DNA from: an uncultured Clostridia bacterium
GTDB taxonomy: Bacteria; Bacillota; Clostridia; Peptostreptococcales; Anaerovoracaceae
Length of the DNA: 45,505 nucleotides
Reading direction: 5' to 3'
Assembly: GCA_938046095.1 (NCBI GenBank)
Contig: CALIXS010000003.1
Coordinates: 1-45,505, forward strand
The translations under genes were made by a program, and so were the position numbers. Below are positions 33,320 to 42,767 of the stretch, one piece after another; position 1 is the stretch's first letter, and the number at the start of each line of letters is the position of its first letter. The notes beneath the pieces are model-generated. The model did no database searches, was not told the DNA's origin, and saw only the letters and a list, made by a program, of their open reading frames with translations.

Positions 33320-34525
33320 ATGAAGGTATTAGTAATAAACTGCGGGAGCTCTTCTCTCAAGTATCAGGTGCTTGATATGACGGACGAGTCGCTTTTGGCA
33401 AAGGGGCTTGTGGAGAGGATCGGGATGGATGGTTCTGTTATCAACCATACCAAAACAGGAAAAGATAAGATCGTCAAAAATGTTCCGATGAACGATCACA
33501 AGGATGCTATCGCTCAGGTGCTTGCCGCTATCCGGGATAATGAGCATGGTGTCATAAGAGATATGTCCGAAATCGGTGCGGTCGGACACAGAGTCGTACA
33601 CGCAGGCGAAAGGTATTCCGAGTCGGTTCTCATCACAGAATCGGTCATAAGCACGCTCGAGGAGTGCATTGAACTTGCACCGCTTCACAACCCGCCTAAC
33701 CTTCTCGGTATCCGTGCGTGTCAGGAACTCATGCCGGATACGCCGATGATCGCCGTATTCGATACGGCTTTCCATCAGACTATGCCGCCTCAGTCGTACC
33801 TTTATGCGCTCCCTTATGAGTACTACGAGAAGTACCGCGTCAGAAGATACGGATTTCACGGAACGAGCCATAAATATGTTGCCCAGAAAGCCGCACAATC
33901 ACTCAATATCAACATTAACGACCTGAAGCTCATAACGTGCCATCTCGGTAACGGCGCTTCGGTTACGGCGATCAAGCACGGCAGAGTAATCGATACATCG
34001 ATGGGGTTTACGCCGCTTGAGGGGCTCGTAATGGGTACGCGCTCAGGCGATCTTGATCCTGCGATCGTTACGTATATCAAAGAAAAAGAAAATATGACGG
34101 ATATGGAGATCAATGACGTACTCAACAAAAAATCGGGAGTCCTCGGCATTTCGGGTGTTTCGAGCGATTTCAGAGATATAGAGGCAGCGGTTGAAGCGGG
34201 CAACGAAAGAGCCGCTCTTGCTCTCAGAATGTTCGCGCAGAAGGTGAGATTCTACATAGGCGCTTATATTGCGGAGATGAACGGCGTTGACGCTATCGTA
34301 TTTACGGCGGGCGTAGGCGAAAACGACATCAGCATGAGAGAGATAATCTGCACCGACCTCGGAAATCTCGGAATCAAGCTCGACCCTATCAAAAATAAGG
34401 TGAAAGGACAGGAGACGATAATATCGACCGACGACTCCAAAGTAAAGCTTCTCCTCATCCCTACAAACGAGGAGCTTATGATAGCCAGAGATACGTATGA
34501 ACTCTCGAAGAAAGTTGCAAAGTAA
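33320..34525 (+). CDS. ackA: Acetate kinase
   Basis: A 401-residue acetate kinase (acetyl phosphate + ADP to acetate + ATP), the main ATP-yielding step of acetogenic fermentation. It shows VINCGSSSLKY, HRVVHAGE, the catalytic region DTAFHQTMP, RRYGFHGTSHKYV, HLGNGAS, GTRSGDLDP and TAGVGEN. Two ATGs stand in tandem; the second (33320) is 5 nt from GGAGG and preferred over the first, at 2 nt. Phosphotransacetylase is not adjacent. A typical relative has a DUF177 gene between ackA and rpmF, which is missing here. Confidence 0.97.
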   Translation: MKVLVINCGSSSLKYQVLDMTDESLLAKGLVERIGMDGSVINHTKTGKDKIVKNVPMNDHKDAIAQVLAAIRDNEHGVIRDMSEIGAVGHRVVHAGERYSESVLITESVISTLEECIELAPLHNPPNLLGIRACQELMPDTPMIAVFDTAFHQTMPPQSYLYALPYEYYEKYRVRRYGFHGTSHKYVAQKAAQSLNININDLKLITCHLGNGASVTAIKHGRVIDTSMGFTPLEGLVMGTRSGDLDPAIVTYIKEKENMTDMEINDVLNKKSGVLGISGVSSDFRDIEAAVEAGNERAALALRMFAQKVRFYIGAYIAEMNGVDAIVFTAGVGENDISMREIICTDLGNLGIKLDPIKNKVKGQETIISTDDSKVKLLLIPTNEELMIARDTYELSKKVAK

Positions 34526-34629
34526 TTGTTGACACACGGCTTTTCGGAGGGTATACTTTAGAAGTTGTCGCTTAATGATATTGTACTGATATTCGACATA
34601 TAACAGACTTTTGACGAGGAGGTGTAAAA

Positions 34630-34815
34630 ATGGCAGTTCCAAAGAGGAAAACATCAAAGGCGAAGAGAGACAAGAGAAGATCTCCTAACATGAAGAAGAC
34701 GCTTCCGGGACTCTCAATCTGCCCTCAGTGTCATCAGCCAAAGCTTCCGCATAGAGTTTGCCCTAACTGCAATTACTATGACGGCAAACAGGTAATCGAA
34801 TCCGAAGAAGCATAA
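34630..34815 (+). CDS. rpmF: 50S ribosomal protein L32
   Basis: A 61-residue L32 of the zinc-ribbon type: a basic N-terminus (AVPKRKTSKAKRDKRRS) and paired CPQC and CPNC motifs that bind Zn2+. A strong GAGGAGG ribosome site and a terminator after the stop support it. The 104-bp gap after ackA holds no other gene. Confidence 0.97.
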   Translation: MAVPKRKTSKAKRDKRRSPNMKKTLPGLSICPQCHQPKLPHRVCPNCNYYDGKQVIESEEA

Positions 34816-34829
34816 GCAGAGCAGATAAG

Positions 34830-34855
34830 AAGAGCAGCGAACGGCTGCTCTTTTT
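34830..34855 (+). terminator. Intrinsic terminator after rpmF
   Basis: A perfect 9-bp stem (34830-34838, 34844-34852) with a 5-nt loop and a T run. Confidence 0.9.
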
Positions 34856-34891
34856 CTGTGGTGCCGGATTTGCCGTGACGGTTATACGCCT

Positions 34892-34930
34892 GCGGCTTTG
34901 CCTGAGAAACTCCGCGGCTTTGCCTGAGAA
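34892..34930. repeat. 17-bp tandem direct repeat, period 22
   Basis: Two exact copies of GCGGCTTTGCCTGAGAA (34892-34908 and 34914-34930) separated by 5 nt, just upstream of the asd promoter. Confidence 0.85.
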
Positions 34931-34940
34931 CCGCCGAGGC

Positions 34941-34969
34941 TTGAAATCAGCGGAAGAGAATGATAAAAT
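34941..34969 (+). promoter_or_regulatory. Promoter of the asd-ftsK-rimO-polA gene run
   Basis: TTGAAA (34941-34946), a 17-nt spacer and TAAAAT (34964-34969), with a leader of about 38 nt. No other strong promoter is evident before the tRNA gene, so the genes from asd to the 71-residue protein may be one transcript. Confidence 0.55.
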
Positions 34970-35013
34970 ACTATGATATGACGGATAGATAATACGGATT
35001 ATGGAGGAACCCG

Positions 35014-36108
35014 GTGAAACAGTTGGAAAGAAAACTAAAAGTAGGTATTCTCGGCGGTACGGGAATGGTTGGTCAGAGATTTATAACGCTGCTCGACAAC
35101 CATCCGTGGTTTGAGGTCACAGCCATAGCCGCCAGCTCAAGAAGCGCAGGCAGGCCTTATGAAGAAACGGTCGCAGGCAGATGGAAGATGGCCGTTCCCG
35201 TACCTGAGGCGGTCAGGGGAATAATCGTAAAGGATGTCAGGGATGTAAATTCAGTCGTGGCGGATGCGGATTTTGTCTTCAGTGCGGTCGACATGACAAA
35301 AGAGGAAATCAGGAGCATAGAGGAGGAATACGCAAAGACGGAAACGCCCGTGGTATCGAACAACAGCGCACACAGATGGACTCCTGACGTGCCTATGGTG
35401 ATACCTGAGATCAATATAGATCACTTTGATGTGATCCGGCATCAGATGAAGAGGCTCGGTACGAGCAGGGGATTTATAGCCGTAAAGCCTAACTGTTCAA
35501 TCCAGGGTTATGTCCCGGCACTTGCGGCGTGGAAGGAATTTGAACCGTACGAGGCGGTCGTAACGACATATCAGGCAATCTCGGGTGCAGGGAAGACATT
35601 TGACGATTGGCCGGAGATGATTGAAAACATCATCCCGTATATAGGCGGCGAGGAAGAAAAAAGCGAGCAGGAGCCGCTTCGGATATTCGGTCATATCGAA
35701 GGCGGAGAAATAGTCAAAGCTGATGATCTTATCATAACCTCACAGTGTGTAAGGGTTCCGGTACCGGAGGGGCATACAGCGGCTGTATTTGTCAAATTCC
35801 GCAGGAAGCCGGCAAAAGAGGATCTCATAAGCAGGCTTAGGGAATTCAGAGGGTATCCGCAGGAAGCGATGCTTCCGAGCGCTCCCGACCCGTTTATTCA
35901 ATATCTCGATGATGATGACAGACCGCAGGTAAAGAAGGACGTCTGCCTCTGCGGCGGCTTCGGCGTATCTGTCGGCAGGCTGAGAGAGGATACAATATAT
36001 GACTATAAGTTTATCGGTCTCGCCCACAATACCGTAAGGGGGGCTGCAGGAGGCGCGATACTCTGTGCCGAAGCGCTTACGGCAAAAGGATATATTGCTT
36101 CTAAATAA
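35014..36108 (+). CDS. asd: Aspartate-semialdehyde dehydrogenase, archaeal/fungal type
   Basis: A 364-residue NADPH-dependent enzyme converting aspartyl phosphate to aspartate semialdehyde, the branch point to lysine/diaminopimelate, threonine and methionine. It has a Rossmann GILGGTGMVGQRF loop, catalytic Cys161 in KPNCSIQG, ISGAGKTFDDWPEM, and the general-base His in VPVPEGHTAAVF. The sequence style and ending (GLAHNTVRGAAGGAI) fit the archaeal/fungal subclass also found in some Clostridia, rather than the E. coli/Bacillus form. It starts at GTG, with GGAGG 6-7 nt upstream; the nearby ATG is out of frame. It precedes ftsK; asd also lies near spoIIIE in Bacillus. Confidence 0.93.
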   Translation: MKQLERKLKVGILGGTGMVGQRFITLLDNHPWFEVTAIAASSRSAGRPYEETVAGRWKMAVPVPEAVRGIIVKDVRDVNSVVADADFVFSAVDMTKEEIRSIEEEYAKTETPVVSNNSAHRWTPDVPMVIPEINIDHFDVIRHQMKRLGTSRGFIAVKPNCSIQGYVPALAAWKEFEPYEAVVTTYQAISGAGKTFDDWPEMIENIIPYIGGEEEKSEQEPLRIFGHIEGGEIVKADDLIITSQCVRVPVPEGHTAAVFVKFRRKPAKEDLISRLREFRGYPQEAMLPSAPDPFIQYLDDDDRPQVKKDVCLCGGFGVSVGRLREDTIYDYKFIGLAHNTVRGAAGGAILCAEALTAKGYIASK

Positions 36109-36155
36109 ATCCCGGATTACTTTAAAAGAGGTTTCCGGAGGGAGAAGAGGAACAA

Positions 36156-38795
36156 TTGGCAACTAAAGCAAAATCAACAAAAGGAGGGAGCCGTAAAGCT
36201 CCCTCCCGAAAGACGCCGAAAACCGGAGCTGAACGCGGCGTGATCGACAATATATGGGGAGTCATACTTATCGCTGTCGGCGTGTTCCTGTTTTTTGCCG
36301 TAAAGTTTAATGCGGCGGGGCAGCTCGGCAATGTGATAGGAGGTTTCCTCAAGGGGGTATTCGGCATACTCGGTATTGCGTTCCCGTTTTATCTTATAAT
36401 TTTCGGACTTCTTCTCCTTTTTAAAAAGACCGTTCATATTTCCGGCTTTACAGTCGCACTCGCCGCAGTTGTTTTTTTGATGCTCTGCATATTCAATGCG
36501 GGGCTCAAATTGGACGGTGGACCCGTTCCGTTCGAGCTGAAGCGGTTTTATTCCGATGGAACTGAGCTGAGCGGTGCAGGCTTTTTCGGCATGCTTTTTG
36601 GCAACCTTCTCGTCAAATACGTAGGCAGAGTGGGACTTTTTGCCATATCGACGGTCGTGATAACGATATGTATCCTTCTGATAATCAATACACCCGTATC
36701 GCGAGCAATCGAAGCGATAAGACAAAAGCGCATCGACAGAGCCGCAATGAACGAGCTGAAGCGTCAGGACGAGCTTGCAAGATATGAACAGGCGGTCAGG
36801 CAGAAAGAAAAGGATCGCGCCCGCGAGATAAAGGAGCAGGAGAGAATTCTCAAAGAACAGCGCAGGTTAGATGATATGAAATGCCGCGATAAGGCGGCGT
36901 CAGTCCCCGTTGCGGATGTATCCCCGGAACTCGGTCTTCCGTCTCTTTTTGGCAGCCGTGCGCATGCTGCCAAGCCTGCCCCTGAAAAGACGAAACATTT
37001 TGTTGAGATGATCACAGATGATTCTCTGTTTGAGAAGGATGACGGTGAGCGGGTGCGGCCTGCTTACGAAAGCCGCGGATACGGGCTGGAGGAACCGTCG
37101 GTCAGAATTTCCGGTTACGGGTTCGACGGTGACGATCTTGAGCTTAAGGACGGTATACATGATTTGATCTCTGCATCTGTCGAGTCTTCCGAAAAAACGC
37201 TTTTCACAGACCGTGTTCGGGAGGAAGCTGCTGCAGAAGTGAAAACCGCGGACAGACTGTCAAACAGGGAAGCCGGGCAGGCATCGCTTGACGCCTCCGA
37301 TTTCAGCAAAGTAAAGAAAGCGGCAGGGTACAAAAAGCCGCCTCTCGACCTTCTTAAAAACGTTCCGAAAAACAATAGCGACGGAAGACACAAGAGCATG
37401 CTCAACGAAAAGGCATCGATACTCGAGAATACGCTGCGCAGTTTCAACGTCGACGCGAAGGTCATACAGGTGACGCAGGGACCGGCCGTGACGCGATATG
37501 AGATACAGCCCAATGTGGGTGTAAAGGTGAACAAGATAGTAAATCTTGCAGACGATATAGCCTTGAACCTGAGGGCGAGGAGCATCAGAATAGAGGCGCC
37601 TATACCCGGCAAGGCTGCCGTCGGGATAGAGGTCGAAAACGAGCATGTAAACATGGTGACGCTGAGGGAGGTTATCGCAAGCCGGGAATTCAAAGAGGCG
37701 AAGTCCAGACTGACCTTTGCCGTAGGGCGCGATATCGCGGGCAAGTCGATCGTTAACGATCTCAAGTATATGCCGCACCTTCTTATCGCGGGCTCTACGG
37801 GTTCAGGCAAAAGTGTATGCATCAACAGCATTATAATGAGCATAATGTACAAGGCTGATCCCGACGAGGTAAAACTCGTGCTCATCGATCCGAAGGTGGT
37901 GGAGCTCGGAAATTATAACGGTATACCGCATCTTCTTATACCTGTCGTCACGGAGCCTGCCAAGGCCGCAGCGGCGCTGAATTGGGCGGTGGCGGAGATG
38001 ACGGATCGGTACAGGAAATTTGCGGACGCGCAGGTAAGAGATCTGGCAAGCTATAACGACCGAATGAGGGCGAGCGGAGAAGCCGAAAACGTCATGTCGC
38101 AGATCGTTATCATTATCGATGAGCTTGCCGATCTCATGATGGCTGCACCGTCGCAGGTAGAGGAGTCGATATGCCGGCTCGCGCAGATGGCCAGAGCGGC
38201 GGGTATGCACCTTATCGTTGCGACACAAAGGCCGTCCGTCGATATAATTACGGGTCTGATAAAGGCAAATATACCGTCGCGCATAGCTTTTGCGGTTTCC
38301 TCGCAGTTTGATTCGAGAACAATATTGGATATGGGCGGCGCCGAAAAGCTCGTCGGGAAGGGCGATATGCTGTTTGCGCCTCTCGGTACGGGAAAACCCG
38401 TAAGAGTTCAGGGTTGCTTTGTTTCCGATGAAGAAGTGAACAGTGTAATAGAATTTGTCAAAGCGCAGATTGAGGATCCGGGATATGCAGGCGAAGTGAT
38501 AGATACCATAGAACGGGGCGGAGTCGATACCCAGTCGTCCGCGCATGACGATCCGCAGGACGAACTTATGCCGGAGGCCGTGGAATGCGTTGTTCAGGCA
38601 GGACAGTGTTCCGTGTCGATGCTGCAGAGAAGATTCAGAATCGGATATAACAGAGCCGCGCGGATTGTCGACGAAATGGAAGCGAGAGGAATAGTGGGAC
38701 CTCAGGACGGATCGAGACCGCGGCAGGTTCTGATGACAGAGGATGAGCTGGTTTCCCTAAAAGGAGATACACCTGATGAACAGGGTGAAGAATAA
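36156..38795 (+). CDS. ftsK: DNA translocase FtsK/SpoIIIE
   Basis: An 879-residue membrane-anchored hexameric DNA pump that clears chromosome ends from the septum. A basic N-terminus and four membrane helices (about 30-180) are followed by a charged coiled linker (about 195-390) and the alpha/beta/gamma motor: the TQGPAVTRYEIQPNVGVKVNKI alpha domain, Walker A GSTGSGKS at about 546 and Walker B IVIIIDELADLMM. A C-terminal winged-helix gamma domain recognises polar sequences (QCSVSMLQRRFRIGYNRAARIVD). The start is TTG, with GAGGGAGAAGAGG upstream; no better ATG is present. It overlaps rimO by 20 bp. Confidence 0.96.
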   Translation: MATKAKSTKGGSRKAPSRKTPKTGAERGVIDNIWGVILIAVGVFLFFAVKFNAAGQLGNVIGGFLKGVFGILGIAFPFYLIIFGLLLLFKKTVHISGFTVALAAVVFLMLCIFNAGLKLDGGPVPFELKRFYSDGTELSGAGFFGMLFGNLLVKYVGRVGLFAISTVVITICILLIINTPVSRAIEAIRQKRIDRAAMNELKRQDELARYEQAVRQKEKDRAREIKEQERILKEQRRLDDMKCRDKAASVPVADVSPELGLPSLFGSRAHAAKPAPEKTKHFVEMITDDSLFEKDDGERVRPAYESRGYGLEEPSVRISGYGFDGDDLELKDGIHDLISASVESSEKTLFTDRVREEAAAEVKTADRLSNREAGQASLDASDFSKVKKAAGYKKPPLDLLKNVPKNNSDGRHKSMLNEKASILENTLRSFNVDAKVIQVTQGPAVTRYEIQPNVGVKVNKIVNLADDIALNLRARSIRIEAPIPGKAAVGIEVENEHVNMVTLREVIASREFKEAKSRLTFAVGRDIAGKSIVNDLKYMPHLLIAGSTGSGKSVCINSIIMSIMYKADPDEVKLVLIDPKVVELGNYNGIPHLLIPVVTEPAKAAAALNWAVAEMTDRYRKFADAQVRDLASYNDRMRASGEAENVMSQIVIIIDELADLMMAAPSQVEESICRLAQMARAAGMHLIVATQRPSVDIITGLIKANIPSRIAFAVSSQFDSRTILDMGGAEKLVGKGDMLFAPLGTGKPVRVQGCFVSDEEVNSVIEFVKAQIEDPGYAGEVIDTIERGGVDTQSSAHDDPQDELMPEAVECVVQAGQCSVSMLQRRFRIGYNRAARIVDEMEARGIVGPQDGSRPRQVLMTEDELVSLKGDTPDEQGEE

Positions 38796-40113
38796 GGTAT
38801 ATATCGATACTCTCGGGTGCCCGAAAAATTTCAGCGACAGCGAATCAGCTGCGGCAGCTTTAAGCGCTGCCGGTTTTGTCATGACGGACGAGCCTGAAAC
38901 GGCCGATTTTATAATGGTAAATACGTGCGGCTTTATAGAGGACGCCAAGCGCGAATCCGTCGAGCATATATTCGATATGTCCCGGGTGCTTCGAAAAGGC
39001 GCAAAATTAGTCGTTTCGGGCTGCCTTTCTCAGAGGTATGCCGATGAGCTGTTTTCGGAAATGCCGGAGGCGGATTGCTTTATCGGCGTAAATCAATATG
39101 ATGAGTTGCCTGAAATACTCGATTCACTCGGTGAAGACAGGCAGGTACACTATGCTGGCTGCGGAAAGGGGGCATTGCCGAGGCAGGCGCGCGTGCCGGG
39201 CAATAATCCGTACAGCGCCACTCTCAAAATCGCCGAGGGATGCAGCAACGCGTGCTCGTATTGTATAATACCTGCAATAAGGGGAGGCTACAGGAGCAAG
39301 CTCCTTGAGGACGCTCTCGCCGAAGCGATGGAGCTTGCGGAAGCAGGGACGAAAGAATTGATACTCATCGCTCAGGATCTGACATATTACGGCATAGATA
39401 TATACGGAAAACCGATGCTCGCCGAGCTTTTACGCAGGCTTTGCAGGATAGACGGCATACGCTGGATAAGGCTCATGTACTGTTATGACGAAAACATAAC
39501 GGATGAGTTCATAGAGGTGATGAAAAACGAAGATAAGATATGCAAATATATAGATATCCCGATTCAGCACGCATCTGACCGGATACTTCACATGATGAAC
39601 AGAAAATCGGACTTTTCAGGCATACAGGAAAAGCTTACACACCTCAGGACGGCCATGCCCGGGATACGTATAAGAACTACGTTAATGGTAGGTTTCCCCG
39701 GGGAAACGGACGAGGATTACGAGGCGCTTTGCGATATGGTGGCGCGCGAGAAGTTCGACAGGTTAGGTGTTTTTGCATACTCTCAGGAGGAGGGTACCAG
39801 CGCTGCCGCTATGGAGGAACAGATTCCCGATGATGTAAAACAGATGCGTCTCGATAATATAATGCGTATGCAGATGGAAATATCGAGAGAAAACAACAGA
39901 TTGCTCATAGGTTCGATTTTGGAATGCATCGTGGACGAGGCGGGGGTGGACGGCTCATATGTCGGGAGAACGAGGTTTGATGCGCCGGAAATCGACGGTT
40001 CGGTAATATTTATATCCGAGAAAATGCTTGAACCGGGTGACCTTATAGATGTAAGAATAACTGATTCTTTTGATTACGATCTGACGGGAGTTGCAGTATG
40101 CCGAAAAGAATAG
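38776..40113 (+). CDS. rimO: Ribosomal protein S12 methylthiotransferase
   Basis: A 445-residue radical-SAM methylthiotransferase that modifies Asp88/89 of ribosomal protein S12. The N-terminal UPF0004 domain starts YIDTLGCPKNFSDSE and holds the Cys residues for the first cluster (DTLGC, NTCGF and SGCLSQR). The radical-SAM CxxxCxxC is Cys156-Cys160-Cys163 in EGCSNACSYC. A C-terminal TRAM domain follows (about 375-443). The DTLGCPKN start distinguishes RimO from MiaB. It starts within ftsK and ends overlapping polA by 16 bp. Confidence 0.96.
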   Translation: MNRVKNKVYIDTLGCPKNFSDSESAAAALSAAGFVMTDEPETADFIMVNTCGFIEDAKRESVEHIFDMSRVLRKGAKLVVSGCLSQRYADELFSEMPEADCFIGVNQYDELPEILDSLGEDRQVHYAGCGKGALPRQARVPGNNPYSATLKIAEGCSNACSYCIIPAIRGGYRSKLLEDALAEAMELAEAGTKELILIAQDLTYYGIDIYGKPMLAELLRRLCRIDGIRWIRLMYCYDENITDEFIEVMKNEDKICKYIDIPIQHASDRILHMMNRKSDFSGIQEKLTHLRTAMPGIRIRTTLMVGFPGETDEDYEALCDMVAREKFDRLGVFAYSQEEGTSAAAMEEQIPDDVKQMRLDNIMRMQMEISRENNRLLIGSILECIVDEAGVDGSYVGRTRFDAPEIDGSVIFISEKMLEPGDLIDVRITDSFDYDLTGVAVCRKE

Positions 40114-42758
40114 TCATTATAGACGGAAACAGTCTCATTAACAGGGCATATTATGCCATGCAAAGACCTATGATAACCCGCCGGGGCATGTATACGCAGG
40201 GCATATACGGCTTTCTTAATATGCTGAACAAAATTGAGTACGATTACAGCCCTGATTATATTGCCGTCGCATGGGATCGCGCGGCGCCGACGTTCAGACA
40301 CCTCGAATACGACGAATACAAGGCCGGCAGGCGCAGGATGCCTCCTGAGCTTGCTATGCAGATTCCCGTTGTAAAGGATATCATAAGCGCAATGAGAATA
40401 TCGTCGTTCGAAATCGACGGATACGAAGCCGACGATATAATAGGAACGTTAGCAAGAACGGCGGAAGAAAAGGGGCTTGAACCGCTCATCATTACCGGAG
40501 ACAAGGATGCTCTCCAGCTGGCAACGGATGTCACGCATATTCTCATAACGCGAAAGGGAATATCCGATTTTGATCTTTATGACAAAAACAGGATGATAGA
40601 AAGGTATCATCTGACTCCGTTGCAATTCATCGATCTTAAGGGTCTGATGGGCGACCAGTCGGACAACATACCGGGCATACCGGGAATCGGAGAAAAAACG
40701 GGGATAAAGCTTCTTGAGCAGTTCGGTTCAGTGTCGAATCTTCTTGCGCATACCGATGAAATCGCGAACGAAAAGCTCAGAACGAAGGTTGAACAAAACG
40801 CTCAGCTTGCGGCGATAAGCAGAAGGCTTGCGGAGATAAATACGCACGTGCCCATAGATTTTGATATAGAAGATATGCGGCTTACGGAGCCTGATACGGA
40901 CAGGCTTATCGATCTTTATACGGAACTCGAGTTTAACTCTTTTCTGAAAAAAATGCATGTCGAACCGAAAAACGATGAGCAATCCGATACAAATAAGATC
41001 CACATGACCGATATGCGTATCATATCTTCGGAGGAAGAACTGTGCATCCTTGATAATATAGAAGAAGGGTCGCCTGTTACGATAAAGGTTTTTTCGGATG
41101 ATTCGCATGTCGCTCCCGTAAGGATATTTGCGATAGCGCTTTTGCATTCAGGCACGTACATATTTATATCGGGTGAAGATGAGCTGATAAAAAAAGCAGT
41201 AGCCGTGCTTGATGCGAAAAAGCTGCACTATAGCGGACATGAGCTCGTGCGGGATTATTTCGCTTTGTTTTCGTACGGGTTAAAAAATATCGTTACAGAA
41301 TGGGATACGTCTGTCGCAGGTTATCTGCTCGACCCGTCGCGTTCCGACTACACACTTAAGGCTATGATGCTCGAGTCGTTTCACGAGGAAATAATGAGCG
41401 AAAAAAAATTCGCTGCCGTCATCATGCAGACGGATCTTCTCGGAAATTCGGACAGGCTGATGTCCGAATATGGCATGACAACACTTGTCTCGGCTGCCCG
41501 TCTTGAGGCAAGCCAAAGGACGGCAATCAAAAAAGGCAATCTTATGCGTGTTCTGACGGAAGCGGAGCTTCCGCTTATAGAAGTCCTCGCCTCTATGGAA
41601 ACGAGCGGCTTCAGAGTAAACAGGACGACTCTGGAGGATTTCGGAAGGGAACTCAGGTCACAGATAGGCAGAATAACAGATGAGATATATGAGTATGCCG
41701 GAGAAAAATTTAATATAAATTCGACGCTTCAGCTCGGGGAGATCCTCTTCGAAAAGCTTTCCCTGCCTGCCGAAAAAAAGACGAAAAGAGGCTACAGCAC
41801 AAGTGCGGAAATATTGGAAAAGCTCAGAGACAGACATCCGATCATAGACCGGATACTTACATACAGAATGCTCACCAAGCTGAACAGTACGTATGTGGAG
41901 GGGCTGATGCCTTTGATCTCCGGAGACGGTAGAATAAGAGCACATTTCAGGCAGACGGTGACCGCAACCGGCAGAATATCGTGTCAGGAGCCGAACCTCC
42001 AGAATATACCGATAAGGAACGAATACGGCAGGCTTCTGCGGAAGGCGTTTATACCGTCCGAAGGATGCATCCTTACAGGTGCGGACTATTCGCAGATAGA
42101 ACTCAGAGTCCTTGCGCACCTTTCGGGTGACGAGAGCCTTATAGAAGCTTTCCGTACGGGAGCCGACATTCACAGAACGACCGCGGCAAGGGTGTTCGGG
42201 CTCGCTTATGACGATGTTACGCCGCTCGACAGAAGCAGGGCAAAAGCCGTAAATTTCGGTGTCATATACGGAATGAGCGGTTTCGGGCTTGCCGACGAGC
42301 TGCACATATCGAGAAGAGACGCCGAGAGATATATAAAAGACTATTTTGATAAGCATCAGGCGGTGAAAGAATATATGGACGAGCAGGTCGAAGCGGCGAA
42401 GCAATTAGGCTTTACGACGACCGTACTTGGCAGAAGAAGATATATAAACGAGATACATTCTCCAAACAGGATGACGCGAAATCTCGGAGAAAGGCTTGCC
42501 ATGAACAGCCCGATTCAGGGAAGTGCCGCCGATATAATCAAAATTGCGATGATCAGGGTTTATAATGAACTTAAGGAGCGAGGCCTTAAGGCAAAGCTCA
42601 TACTTCAGGTTCACGATGAGCTTATAATAGACACTCCGCTCGATGAGAAGGATATCGTTTCCGAGCTCCTTACAAGAAATATGTCGGAGGCCATGCAGCT
42701 CAAGGTTGAACTGAAGAGCGATCTGAACGCCGGCAAAACGTGGTACGAGTTGAAATAG
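40098..42758 (+). CDS. polA: DNA polymerase I
   Basis: An 886-residue DNA polymerase I for Okazaki-fragment processing and repair. The N-terminal 5'-3' flap nuclease (1-290) begins with IVIIDGNSLINRAYYA and has YEADDIIGT and GLMGDQSDNIPGIPGIGEKT. The middle 3'-5' exonuclease-like domain (about 310-480) lacks the acidic DxE and YxxxD metal sites, as in Bacillus and Thermus polymerases, so proofreading is unlikely. The polymerase domain has motif A around Asp663 (DYSQIELR), a motif B segment RSRAKAVNFGVIYGMSGFGLA, and motif C with Asp840 in VHDEL. coaE follows directly. Confidence 0.97.
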   Translation: MPKRIVIIDGNSLINRAYYAMQRPMITRRGMYTQGIYGFLNMLNKIEYDYSPDYIAVAWDRAAPTFRHLEYDEYKAGRRRMPPELAMQIPVVKDIISAMRISSFEIDGYEADDIIGTLARTAEEKGLEPLIITGDKDALQLATDVTHILITRKGISDFDLYDKNRMIERYHLTPLQFIDLKGLMGDQSDNIPGIPGIGEKTGIKLLEQFGSVSNLLAHTDEIANEKLRTKVEQNAQLAAISRRLAEINTHVPIDFDIEDMRLTEPDTDRLIDLYTELEFNSFLKKMHVEPKNDEQSDTNKIHMTDMRIISSEEELCILDNIEEGSPVTIKVFSDDSHVAPVRIFAIALLHSGTYIFISGEDELIKKAVAVLDAKKLHYSGHELVRDYFALFSYGLKNIVTEWDTSVAGYLLDPSRSDYTLKAMMLESFHEEIMSEKKFAAVIMQTDLLGNSDRLMSEYGMTTLVSAARLEASQRTAIKKGNLMRVLTEAELPLIEVLASMETSGFRVNRTTLEDFGRELRSQIGRITDEIYEYAGEKFNINSTLQLGEILFEKLSLPAEKKTKRGYSTSAEILEKLRDRHPIIDRILTYRMLTKLNSTYVEGLMPLISGDGRIRAHFRQTVTATGRISCQEPNLQNIPIRNEYGRLLRKAFIPSEGCILTGADYSQIELRVLAHLSGDESLIEAFRTGADIHRTTAARVFGLAYDDVTPLDRSRAKAVNFGVIYGMSGFGLADELHISRRDAERYIKDYFDKHQAVKEYMDEQVEAAKQLGFTTTVLGRRRYINEIHSPNRMTRNLGERLAMNSPIQGSAADIIKIAMIRVYNELKERGLKAKLILQVHDELIIDTPLDEKDIVSELLTRNMSEAMQLKVELKSDLNAGKTWYELK

Positions 42759-42767
42759 GTGATGCCT

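Noticed and set aside
34892..34930. Possible start of a CRISPR array
   Set aside because: Only two copies with a 5-bp gap; no spacers, no further repeats and no cas genes.
34856..35013. Lysine riboswitch before asd
   Set aside because: The gap is too short for the lysine aptamer and has no terminator hairpin next to the start codon; it holds a direct repeat and a promoter instead.
37115..38546. Large minus-strand open frames opposite ftsK
   Set aside because: They arise as antisense of the conserved FtsK motor; no start signals, and low-complexity translations.
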